Source: Bacteroides thetaiotaomicron VPI-5482 | GTDB taxonomy: Bacteria; Bacteroidota; Bacteroidia; Bacteroidales; Bacteroidaceae | Assembly: GCF_000011065.1 (NCBI RefSeq) | Contig: NC_004663.1 | Span: 6,076,001-6,140,000, forward strand | Reading direction: 5' to 3' | Length of the DNA stretch: 64,000 nt | In this document: positions 7,076 through 14,899 of the stretch, piece by piece | Layout of the letters: the number at the start of each line of letters is the position of its first letter | Position numbering within the stretch: the stretch's first letter is position 1 | The notes under the pieces: model-generated | What the model was told of the DNA's origin: nothing | The model's input: only the letters and a program-made list of their open reading frames with translations | The model's database searches: none | Translations under genes and position numbers: made by a program

Positions 7076-8650
7076 ATGGAGTTTCGACTGATTAAAAAAT
7101 TAAAGGACAGAGGACGTTGGCGTATCTTCAAACTCAAATTGATTGATGCGCGGCTTTACTTTGTCAGTATCTTTGTCGGGTTACTGACGGGGCTTATTGC
7201 TGTGCCTTATCATTACCTGCTTCAGTTCTTCTTCAATCTTCGCCATGACTTCTTTGATTCTCATCCTAAATGGTATTGGTACCTTCCTCTTTTTCTGTTA
7301 ATGTGGGGGATTCTTATATTTGTCTCCTGGCTGGTGAAAAAGATGCCGTTGATCACAGGAGGAGGTATTCCACAAACACGTGGAGTTATCAATGGAAGAG
7401 TTGCGTATAAACATCCTTTCATTGAGGTGATTGCCAAATTTGTGGGAGGAATACTTGCGCTAAGCACCGGTTTGTCTTTGGGACGTGAAGGACCTTCGGT
7501 GCAGATCGGTTCGTATGTAGGATGTCTGGTTTCTAAATGGGGGAGAGTGCTTGCCGGCGAGCGGAAACAATTGTTGGCGGCGGGTGCCGGTGCCGGGTTG
7601 GCGGCTGCTTTTGCTGCTCCGTTGGCTTCCTCATTGCTGGTTATAGAATCTATTGAACGGTTTGATGCGCCAAAGACGGCGATTACTACCTTGCTGGCAG
7701 GAGTCGTTGCCGGAGGAGTCGCCAGTTGGCTTTTTCCTATCAATCCGTATTTTCAGATTGATGCGATTGTACCGGGAATGACTTTCTGGTCACAGGTAAA
7801 GTTGTTTCTTCTTTTGGCGGCTGTGGTTTCTGTTTTCGGAAAGTTCTTTTCTGTCACTACGCTTCAGGTCAAACGTATCTATCCGGCCATCAAGCATCCG
7901 GAATACGTAAAAATGCTATATCTGCTCTTTATTGCTTATCTCATCTCTATGGCAGAAGTCAATCTGACAGGAGGTGGGGAACAGTTTCTGTTGGCACAGG
8001 CCATGCATCCCGATACCCATATTCTTTGGATTGTCGGTATGATGTTGTTGCATTTTGTATTCAGTACCTTTTCTTTTTCGTCAGGACTGCCGGGAGGAAG
8101 TTTCATTCCTACATTAGTGACAGGAGGGCTTTTAGGGCAAATAGTTGCATTGATTCTGGTTCAGCAAGGAGTGATTGCTTATGAAAATATCAGTTATATC
8201 ATGTTGATCTGTATGTCTGCTTTTCTGGTTGCGGTCATACGTACACCTCTCACCGCTATTGTGCTGATTACTGAGATTACGGGACATCTGGAAGTCTTTT
8301 ATCCTTCTATTGTAGTGGGAGGACTGACTTACTATTTCACGGAAATGCTTCAGATAAAACCTTTCAATGTGATTTTATATGATGATATGATTAATTCTCC
8401 TGCGTTTAAAGAAGAGGCTCGCTACACTTTATCGGTAGAGGTCATGAGCGGTTCTTACCTGGATGGTAAAATCGTGGATGAACTTCGCCTGCCGGAACGT
8501 TGTATTATTATTAATGTTCATCGTGACCGGAAAAACTGGCCTCCCAAAGGGCAGAAACTGATGCCGGGGGATCAGGTGCAGATAGAAATGGACTCGCAGG
8601 ATATCGAGAAACTCTATGAGCCGTTAGTCAGTATGGCGAATATTTATTAA
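7076..8650 (+). CDS. CLC-family anion channel/transporter with TrkA-C domain
   Basis: 524 residues, about ten membrane helices. The family signatures are present: GGGIPQ (95-100), GREGPSVQIG (136-145, with the gating Glu at 138) and LPGGSFIPT. A C-terminal RCK/TrkA-C module (about 455-520: MSGSYLDGKIVDELRLPER, LMPGDQVQIEM) would regulate gating. Against E. coli ClcA, two key residues differ: the central Ser107 of GSGIP is Gly96 here, and the inner proton Glu203 (IIEEM) is Ser192 (VIESI). The protein may therefore be an uncoupled anion channel or have altered selectivity rather than being a Cl-/H+ exchanger. That is inference from hand alignment. Monocistronic; convergent with nfo. Confidence 0.93.
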   Translation: MEFRLIKKLKDRGRWRIFKLKLIDARLYFVSIFVGLLTGLIAVPYHYLLQFFFNLRHDFFDSHPKWYWYLPLFLLMWGILIFVSWLVKKMPLITGGGIPQTRGVINGRVAYKHPFIEVIAKFVGGILALSTGLSLGREGPSVQIGSYVGCLVSKWGRVLAGERKQLLAAGAGAGLAAAFAAPLASSLLVIESIERFDAPKTAITTLLAGVVAGGVASWLFPINPYFQIDAIVPGMTFWSQVKLFLLLAAVVSVFGKFFSVTTLQVKRIYPAIKHPEYVKMLYLLFIAYLISMAEVNLTGGGEQFLLAQAMHPDTHILWIVGMMLLHFVFSTFSFSSGLPGGSFIPTLVTGGLLGQIVALILVQQGVIAYENISYIMLICMSAFLVAVIRTPLTAIVLITEITGHLEVFYPSIVVGGLTYYFTEMLQIKPFNVILYDDMINSPAFKEEARYTLSVEVMSGSYLDGKIVDELRLPERCIIINVHRDRKNWPPKGQKLMPGDQVQIEMDSQDIEKLYEPLVSMANIY

Positions 8651-8659
8651 AAAAGAAGT

Positions 8660-8680
8660 GAAGCGTTTATTCAACGCTTC
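8660..8680 (-). terminator. Terminator hairpin overlapping the end of nfo
   Basis: GAAGCGTT (8660-8667) pairs with AACGCTTC (8673-8680). On the minus strand it is followed after a few bases by TTTTTT. The stem includes the last codons of nfo, so the gene end and terminator overlap between the convergent genes. Confidence 0.55.
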
Positions 8681-9500
8681 TCAACCATGCAATTTCTTCT
8701 GCCCACTTGCTTTCATCGGGTGTTTCAAGAATAAGTGGCATATTATCGAATCTTGAATCTTTCATTAATCTTTCAAAGAATGCACTCCCGATCAGTCCCT
8801 GGCCTATGTTATCGTGACGGTCAACATGACTGCCTAATTCTTTTTTAGAATCATTCAGGTGCATACCACGCAGATACTCGAAACCTACTTCTTTTTCAAA
8901 TTCGTCAAAGACTTTATCGTAATCATTCACTATGTCATATCCCGCTGTATATGTATGGCAAGTATCCAGGCAAATACCTACACGGCTTTTATCATTCACC
9001 CGGTCGATGATATATCTTAATTGCCAGAATTCACTTCCTAAATTACTGCCTTGCCCCGCAGTATTTTCAATAACGGCCGTTACTCCTTTAGTCTTCTCCA
9101 AAGTCAGGTTGATACTTTCTGCAATGAGTGCGAGACAATCCTCTATGGAGATTTTATTCAGATGGCTGCCGGGATGGAAATTGAGAAGTTTCAGTCCTAA
9201 TTGTTCACAGCGTTGCATCTCATCTAAAAAGGCAGCTCGACTTTTCTCCAATCCTTCTTCTTCGGGGTGTCCCAAATTAATAAGGTAACTGTCATGCGGT
9301 AAAATATAGTCTGTTTGGAAATTGTACTTAGTGCAATTTTCTTTGAAAAGACGGATGTTTTCTTCTTTCAATGGTTTACTCACCCATTGACGTTGATTTT
9401 TAGTAAACAGGGCAAAGGCATTTGCTCCAATCTCATGCGCATTGACAGGGGCGAATTCTACGCCGCCGGATGCGCTTACATGTGCTCCAATGTATTTCAT
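8667..9500 (-). CDS. nfo: Endonuclease IV (AP endonuclease)
   Basis: 277 residues, full family length. Zinc-binding and catalytic motifs of the TIM-barrel Nfo family are seen: HDSYLINLGHP (about 69-79), LNFHPGSHL (about 106-114), IENTAGQGSNLG (Glu ligand), CLDTCHTYTAGYDI, HLNDSKKELGSHVDRHDNIG and ILETPDES near the end. It cleaves the backbone 5' to abasic sites in base excision repair in the cytoplasm. A TATCTTTG -7 element (CAAAGATA at 9579-9586 on the plus strand) precedes it. It is convergent with the CLC gene. Confidence 0.97.
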   Translation of the reverse strand: MKYIGAHVSASGGVEFAPVNAHEIGANAFALFTKNQRQWVSKPLKEENIRLFKENCTKYNFQTDYILPHDSYLINLGHPEEEGLEKSRAAFLDEMQRCEQLGLKLLNFHPGSHLNKISIEDCLALIAESINLTLEKTKGVTAVIENTAGQGSNLGSEFWQLRYIIDRVNDKSRVGICLDTCHTYTAGYDIVNDYDKVFDEFEKEVGFEYLRGMHLNDSKKELGSHVDRHDNIGQGLIGSAFFERLMKDSRFDNMPLILETPDESKWAEEIAWLRSVE

Positions 9501-9578
9501 CTTTTATTCTATTTAAATTTTATCTGTTGATATAACATTTATGCAGGTTTCAATGTTTGCGTAGAGTACCAACATAGG

Positions 9579-9586
9579 CAAAGATA
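9579..9586 (-). promoter_or_regulatory. Promoter -7 element for nfo
   Basis: TATCTTTG on the minus strand. A TTG lies 20 bp further upstream (CAA at 9607-9609 on plus). Distance to the nfo ATG is about 79 bp. Confidence 0.5.
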
Positions 9587-9662
9587 CAATTTTTTAGTAG
9601 TAAACTCAATGCTCATTATGATAAAGGTACAGTGATCTACTGTCTTTTTATATCCCACATCT

Positions 9663-9772
9663 CAGGTATTAATGGTTGAGTTGTCAGATGTTAATACCTG
9701 AAAAGTCAGATATTAATACCTGTCATGGACATTATTAATGCTTGAAATGTGGCATAATAAGCATTGTCACCT
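9663..9772. repeat. Tandem palindromic array D, five 22-bp units (core CAGGTATTAATACCTG)
   Basis: Units start at 9663, 9685, 9707, 9729 and 9751, exactly 22 bp apart. The clearest copies contain CAGATGTTAATACCTG and CAGATATTAATACCTG; the ideal core CAGGTATTAATACCTG is a perfect palindrome. Read in another phase, the array is an 8-bp arm (ATACCTGA), 4 nt, inverted arm (TCAGATAT) and 2-nt linker TA. The last two units are degenerate. It lies in the 359-bp intergenic stretch 9501-9859, between the terminator of the heparin operon and the nfo promoter. No gene is present in that stretch. Confidence 0.85.
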
Positions 9773-9783
9773 TCAATAAAAGA

Positions 9784-9835
9784 CAATAAAAGAAAGGAGC
9801 TATTCGTAAGTTTATAATAACCATTGAATAGCTCC
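9784..9835 (-). terminator. Rho-independent terminator of the heparin PUL operon
   Basis: On the minus strand GGAGCTATTC (plus 9826-9835) pairs perfectly with GAATAGCTCC (plus 9796-9805) around a 20-nt loop and is followed by TTTCTTTTATTG. It lies 25 bp downstream of the last gene of the operon (PL15). Confidence 0.75.
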
Positions 9836-9859
9836 ATATTGTGTGCCAGAATTGAGAAA

Positions 9860-12481
9860 TTATATCTCAAAATCCGGTAAATAGTCAGTCAGAACCTTAT
9901 TGACCTGTTTCCCTTGTACTTGATCTGTGATGATAGTCGCACCTTCCTTCTTGCCGGCATCGTATTTCAAAGAAACCTTTTCCGCTTGATGGGTGACGCT
10001 GATTGCCGCTTTCCCTTTCTCCGTCAGATTGCAGGTAATAATCCAGTCGCCTACTTGTACGGTATTGCCTTGGCGAACCACTTTCATATCCGCACGGTTA
10101 TTTCCATGTGTATCCATAACGGTGAGGAAACGGGCAGTTTTACATGGAATGGTAGTAGACGAAAAATGCCAGTGATTGGGATACTTCACAGCTTTTCCTT
10201 GGGCATTGGTTACATTCTTCCAGTTGGTTGGAGCGCAGAAGAAGGTATCTACGATGGCCTGTTCCGTCTTTGCCGAACTGAAAAGATGAGCAACAGAGAT
10301 GCCTCCATCCTTATTCTTTCCCGTAACTTTCACTTCATCAGGAAGTTCCTGCATTTCCATCGGAAGTTCTACCGTATGCAGCAGATAGCTCCATGTGACC
10401 GCTTCTTTTCCTTCCAGTTCATCATAAATCACATACACTCCCGTATTGCCTAATTGAATGATGTGCCGACGGAACATCTTCAGTTTGTTCTCATCCCATC
10501 CCTTTTCGGGAGTGTACTGCGTGCCGGAAAGTTCACCACGTTTCAACCAGATAGGAGCTGTGATCTTTCCGTAAGCATTGGAAGCGTCTCCCACCATATA
10601 CGAAATCTTTTCTCCTTCATACCAACGGGGAATCCATCCGTAACCTTCCGTTCCTATAGTCTGAGTCATTCCGTTGACCAGAATACTATTGTGCGCACGG
10701 GTGTTTCGATAGGAATACATACAATGGTCATCGGTAAAACCGGTACGATGTCCGCTGCTATAGAAGATCGCCTTGCCTCCATAGAAGGTATTAAATGCAT
10801 TCTGATTGGCCAATGCGTGCGAAGTTGAACCGTATGGACTGGAACGGAATGACAACATTGTGTTCTTTTCTATATCCCCCAACGAAGTATGCATCGTAGC
10901 AATTCCCGTTTCATTAAATACTTTCGTCATCGGCAACTCTGCCAATGAGTGTTCTTCTTTCGGGAGTGCCTTGTCAGTAATGCAGCGATACCAGGTCAGA
11001 TCACCTGCTTTTCCAAGAAAAGACTTTTTCATGATATCCGGTTCTTTCTCCAGAATGGTACGTGCGTAGGCGGCTGCCCACGGATTATTGCATTCACGTG
11101 CTAAAGCATCCGCATAGCCGACCCGTGTCCCGTTCGGTTTCATTTTCGTTTCATGGGAGTTGCCGTGTCCCGCAGATTTGGAGAACGGAGGCTGATGATA
11201 GATTACATAGAGCGCATTGTTGTTATACCAGGGATCGGCAAAGAAATCGAAACCGCTGATACGTGAATAGAAAGCGGGAACTTCGATCAATGTACGAAGG
11301 TTGACATGGAAATAAGAGTCACCGTTGTGCCATCCTCCGTCGGTGTTGAGTCCCGGCAGACGGGATACCCATTCGTTATAGCAATAATCTACCCAAGTGG
11401 AAGCCATCGGCAATTCACCGTATGTAGCAAAAGCTGCCATATTCAGAATACGGAAAGTCATCTGCCATACATGATTGTCGGCAATACGGTTTTCCAGATG
11501 ATTCACATATTCATGATAAAACTTATGGGCGTTTTCGCTGATCGTTTCGAGAAGCAACTGTTTCTCGGCAGGCGTTAACAGATTGTACCATGCATCATAA
11601 GCGGAAGTACTCATGGACAGAATCGTGGAGCGGTTGAAATCTCCTGCGAAGTACTTACTGTCTTTCCACGAAAGAATTTCGGAAAGACGTTTGATACCTT
11701 CTTTGTAGTACACTTCGTCTTTCGTCAGCAGATAAGCGCGTACCATAGCTTCTATGTTCGCTTCTTCGCGGTCTACTATCTTGCGGCTTTCCCGAATCAA
11801 TGCCGAGCGATATTGTACGATGTTCGTCAATTTGACTACTTGGGTGGTATCGATTTCCTCCTCCAGATGTTTCAATGGATGATTGAGGCATTTCCTTGCT
11901 TTCTGAATATAGAGCTGCGCTTCCGGATTATTCTTGTTCCGCTCGATGATCTGATCCCAGTCTTTGGCATCGAGCAGGATACGGGGATGGCTTTGAGAGA
12001 ACTTCGCCAGCACTTCTTGCAAGGAGGGAGGATTGAACGTACGTGTCTGCTCGTCCACATAGAAATGATAGACGGGCGACCATTCTTCTTTGCCGTCCTT
12101 ATCAAGGTAGGCGTGCTGCCAATACCATTTCCCTTTTTCAAAGAGTTTGAAAGGATTGAAGAAAGCCCAGTTTCTTTCGGCGGTCATTACTTCCGATTTA
12201 AACTCAGGATCACGTGCGATACGGATGCGGTATGTCACTTCCGGTTTGTGATCTTCTTCTTCCACTCCGTCAAGCACAGGTCCGAGGTGGGGGAACTTAT
12301 CCGGCCACATGAAACGCGGCGGATTGACTGCTATGTGCTGACCGCCCAGTGGAGAAGGTGTTTCGCGGACTTCATGCATCAGCGTCTGCTGACTCAGACG
12401 CAGGATGCTTTTCTGCGCATATCCACTATAGGAAAGCATAGCTACAAATAACAGGAAAATATAATATCGTTGTTTCATCAT
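9860..12481 (-). CDS. PL15-type heparin/heparan sulfate lyase (heparinase II/III superfamily)
   Basis: 873 residues. Signal peptide about 1-22 (ending GYAQ), no lipobox, so probably periplasmic. An N-terminal Ig/fibronectin-like part (about 25-150) is followed by an (alpha/alpha) toroid (about 165-480) with ENRIADNHVWQMTFRILNMA and GWHNGDSYFHVN, then a heparinase II/III-type beta-sandwich region (about 540-870: SFRSSPYGSTSHALANQNAF, YRNTRAHNSILVNG). These lyases cleave uronic-acid glycosidic bonds by beta-elimination. By order it corresponds to BT4652 of B. thetaiotaomicron (recalled). It is the last gene of the operon, 1 bp after the MFS stop, and a tandem ATG allows either of two starts. 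Confidence 0.9.
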   Translation of the reverse strand: MMKQRYYIFLLFVAMLSYSGYAQKSILRLSQQTLMHEVRETPSPLGGQHIAVNPPRFMWPDKFPHLGPVLDGVEEEDHKPEVTYRIRIARDPEFKSEVMTAERNWAFFNPFKLFEKGKWYWQHAYLDKDGKEEWSPVYHFYVDEQTRTFNPPSLQEVLAKFSQSHPRILLDAKDWDQIIERNKNNPEAQLYIQKARKCLNHPLKHLEEEIDTTQVVKLTNIVQYRSALIRESRKIVDREEANIEAMVRAYLLTKDEVYYKEGIKRLSEILSWKDSKYFAGDFNRSTILSMSTSAYDAWYNLLTPAEKQLLLETISENAHKFYHEYVNHLENRIADNHVWQMTFRILNMAAFATYGELPMASTWVDYCYNEWVSRLPGLNTDGGWHNGDSYFHVNLRTLIEVPAFYSRISGFDFFADPWYNNNALYVIYHQPPFSKSAGHGNSHETKMKPNGTRVGYADALARECNNPWAAAYARTILEKEPDIMKKSFLGKAGDLTWYRCITDKALPKEEHSLAELPMTKVFNETGIATMHTSLGDIEKNTMLSFRSSPYGSTSHALANQNAFNTFYGGKAIFYSSGHRTGFTDDHCMYSYRNTRAHNSILVNGMTQTIGTEGYGWIPRWYEGEKISYMVGDASNAYGKITAPIWLKRGELSGTQYTPEKGWDENKLKMFRRHIIQLGNTGVYVIYDELEGKEAVTWSYLLHTVELPMEMQELPDEVKVTGKNKDGGISVAHLFSSAKTEQAIVDTFFCAPTNWKNVTNAQGKAVKYPNHWHFSSTTIPCKTARFLTVMDTHGNNRADMKVVRQGNTVQVGDWIITCNLTEKGKAAISVTHQAEKVSLKYDAGKKEGATIITDQVQGKQVNKVLTDYLPDFEI

Positions 12482-12482
12482 C

Positions 12483-13748
12483 TTATTTTTTTAAGAGTTC
12501 TTTCAGACTGATTGTCTTGTTGTTGATCAGCGGATGTGCCCAGAAACCGATGAAGGTGATATATCCCACAAAGAGCAGGATAGACAGCATACCTGTACGC
12601 AGGGACGTAGCATCTGCCAATGTACTCACAATCATCGGCCCGCCTGCTCCACCCACGATAGCCGAACATAAAATTCCGGCAAATGAGCCGTGATGCTGTG
12701 AAGCCGAGTTCAGCGCCAATGAGAAGACGATAGAGTACATCATGGAAATACTGAATCCGATAGCAGGAAAGGCGATTAGCGAAACATCCTTGCTTCCGAA
12801 TAAAGCGGCTAGTAACAGCACTATCGTCAATACCCCCGAAACCTGTAGCAGGCGTTTGCTGTCAATCAGTTTCAGAAGAATCATTCCGACCAGACAGCCT
12901 GCCGTCATCAGTCCCCAGAAGTAGCTGACTGCCTGCGCACCTTCCGTCTGCGGGTTTACACCGTGATATTGTTCGAGGAAGGTACTCATGAAGATAGAGG
13001 TTCCTTGTTCCGTACTGACATAGCAGAAGATTCCCAGAAAGAACAACCATACATATTTCTGCTTGAACAGGGCGAGGTAGGAATCTTTCGATCCGCTTTT
13101 CTCATCTTCTTTCAGTTCAATCTTCGGGAAATGCGAAACGCCGACGGCAATCAGCATCACCAGCAACAATAAGGTAAATACCCAGTAGAGAGATACCCAA
13201 GGCATATCTTGTGGCGTCATATCCGCCAGCAAGTCAAGGATAAGGCTTTTTCCTGCTGTATAAGTGGCAGGATCAAGTTCCCGAATCAGATAAGTATATG
13301 CCAACGGGCTTAGGAAGGAGGCGATACCGAACATAAATTGTGCCAGTTCAGCGATGAAAGCATAGTTTTCTTCTCCTCCTACAGTACGTTGGAGCGGATT
13401 CAGCACGGTTTGCAGCATTGCCATTCCCAGACCGATGATGAAAGATGAAGCTAGCAACATCGGATAAGTATGCATACAGGCGAACAGGATGGTTCCGATA
13501 AACGGCATCAGGAATCCACAGAACAAGACAGGCTTTTCACCGAAACGGTCGATCAGTAGTCCGGCAGGGATGGACATAATGGCGTAAGCCAGAAAGAAGG
13601 AAGTCGGGATAAACCCCGCCATCGCAAGATCGCTCAGATTGAAATTGTGGATAATGTCCGGAATAAGCGGTCCCAGAATATTGGTAATAAACGAGATAGT
13701 GAACCAGAACGCCATAATCAGCGCCAGCATTCCTAGATTTTTCTTCAT
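12483..13748 (-). CDS. MFS sugar transporter (FucP/NanT-like), inner membrane
   Basis: 421 residues with 12 predicted hydrophobic segments. It has the MFS loop 2-3 motif as GLLIDRFGEKPVL (about 63-75), N-terminal span LGMLALIMAFWFTISFITNI and a central charged loop (IELKEDEKSGSKD, about 213-225). It sits between a sugar kinase and a lyase in a glycosaminoglycan PUL, so the likely cargo is the mono- or disaccharide released in the periplasm (glucosamine, GlcNAc or unsaturated uronic acid product). Substrate is inferred from context. It is 37 bp after ROK, and PL15 begins 1 bp past its stop. Confidence 0.9.
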   Translation of the reverse strand: MKKNLGMLALIMAFWFTISFITNILGPLIPDIIHNFNLSDLAMAGFIPTSFFLAYAIMSIPAGLLIDRFGEKPVLFCGFLMPFIGTILFACMHTYPMLLASSFIIGLGMAMLQTVLNPLQRTVGGEENYAFIAELAQFMFGIASFLSPLAYTYLIRELDPATYTAGKSLILDLLADMTPQDMPWVSLYWVFTLLLLVMLIAVGVSHFPKIELKEDEKSGSKDSYLALFKQKYVWLFFLGIFCYVSTEQGTSIFMSTFLEQYHGVNPQTEGAQAVSYFWGLMTAGCLVGMILLKLIDSKRLLQVSGVLTIVLLLAALFGSKDVSLIAFPAIGFSISMMYSIVFSLALNSASQHHGSFAGILCSAIVGGAGGPMIVSTLADATSLRTGMLSILLFVGYITFIGFWAHPLINNKTISLKELLKK

Positions 13749-13785
13749 AATCTTAAATAAGTTGAGAAGGTTTTCTGCTCTTCAT

Positions 13786-14739
13786 TTAATTCGGTTTTCT
13801 ATTTAAAAAGAGGGAGGCGGCACCGATACTTCCGGCTTTGTTGCCTAAAGAGGCTGCCATGATTTCCGTGTTCACGGCACAGTCGGGGATGGCATAGCGA
13901 AGGGCTTTCTCACTTACTTTCTGAATATAAAAGTCTCCGGCTTCGGACAGTCCTCCGCCGATAACGACTCTTTGAGGGCTGAAGATATTAATAAATCCGG
14001 CAATGCCGTGACCGAGGAAATCACAATGTTCGTTCAGCGACTCAGCCGCAATCTTATCTCCTTGTTTATAGAGACGGACGATCAATTCTCCGTTTATTTC
14101 TTCATTCGGATAAGAGATGCCGGCTTCGGCTATCCGTTTGCTGAAACGACGGACCAGTGCGGCAGTGGAAGCATAATGTTCAAGGCATCCTATTGAACCG
14201 CAGGCGCAAGGTTCACCATTAGCTATCAAGGGGACATGTCCCAATTCAGTACCTCTATTGGCGTATCCGTTAAACAGTTTGCCGTCAATTATGACTGCGC
14301 CACCGATACCGGTTCCTACAGTCAGAAAGACCACATGAGTGGCTCCGTTTCCGGCTCCGTACATCGTTTCGCCAAGTCCCATCAGATTAGCGTCATTTCC
14401 CAGTTGGGTAGGAAGTCCGGTCTCTTTTTCCATCCGGTCTGCCAGTTTCAGATTTTCCCAGCCTTGAATATTCTCCGCACCTCCCAATACGATACGATTC
14501 GTACAATCGACAATTCCCGGCGTCCCTATCCCGATACCGGCTATTGTATACCTCTTTGCTTCGGCAAAGGTTTTCACTTCATTGACTGCCTTGACTAATT
14601 GCCCGATGACAGCTTCGGCTGATACGTCGGCATTCGACGGTAGCTTCCCTTGAAAGTGAAATACGCCATTATTATCAATAAGAGCGTATTTCACAGAAGT
14701 CCCGCCAAGATCAATTCCTATAGCGTATTCTTTTTCCAT
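13786..14739 (-). CDS. ROK-family sugar kinase, probable (N-acetyl)glucosamine kinase
   Basis: 317 residues, cytoplasmic. ATP-binding GIDLGGTSVKYALID (8-22), catalytic region GNDANLMGLGE, GTGIGGAVIIDGKLFNG, and the ROK zinc-binding motif HVPLIANGEPCACGSIGCLE (CxCGxxGCxE). The kinase would phosphorylate the hexosamine freed from heparan sulfate (GlcN or GlcNAc at O6) for entry to glycolysis. Substrate is inferred from PUL context and not from sequence alone. It is separated from the upstream DUF3604 gene by 160 bp holding palindromic array A, unusually long for this tightly packed operon. Confidence 0.92.
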   Translation of the reverse strand: MEKEYAIGIDLGGTSVKYALIDNNGVFHFQGKLPSNADVSAEAVIGQLVKAVNEVKTFAEAKRYTIAGIGIGTPGIVDCTNRIVLGGAENIQGWENLKLADRMEKETGLPTQLGNDANLMGLGETMYGAGNGATHVVFLTVGTGIGGAVIIDGKLFNGYANRGTELGHVPLIANGEPCACGSIGCLEHYASTAALVRRFSKRIAEAGISYPNEEINGELIVRLYKQGDKIAAESLNEHCDFLGHGIAGFINIFSPQRVVIGGGLSEAGDFYIQKVSEKALRYAIPDCAVNTEIMAASLGNKAGSIGAASLFLNRKPN

Positions 14740-14770
14740 ATAACTAGGTATGTTTTAAATTCGTTTATAC

Positions 14771-14869
14771 TGTGCCATGCTTGTGCCACCGTATTGGCAC
14801 GCTTGTGCCAAAGGCTTGGCATAGCAGTGCCAACAGCTTGACACAACTGTGCCAACGGCTTGGCACAAG
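14771..14869. repeat. Tandem palindromic array A, 22-bp period (arms TGTGCCAA / TTGGCACA)
   Basis: Nine 7-8 bp half units start at 14771, 14782, 14794, 14804, 14816, 14826, 14838, 14848 and 14860. After the first, the orientation alternates and spacing is 12, 10, 12, 10 bp. Full units start at 14782, 14804, 14826 and 14848: arm TGTGCCAA, 4-nt loop (such as AGGC, CGGC), arm TTGGCACA, 2-nt linker. The array fills the 160-bp gap between the ROK kinase and DUF3604 genes inside one operon, so its RNA could fold into a row of short hairpins. Open frames crossing it are not credible genes. Confidence 0.9.
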
Positions 14870-14899
14870 CAAAGCAACTGTTTTCTTTCATATACCAGT

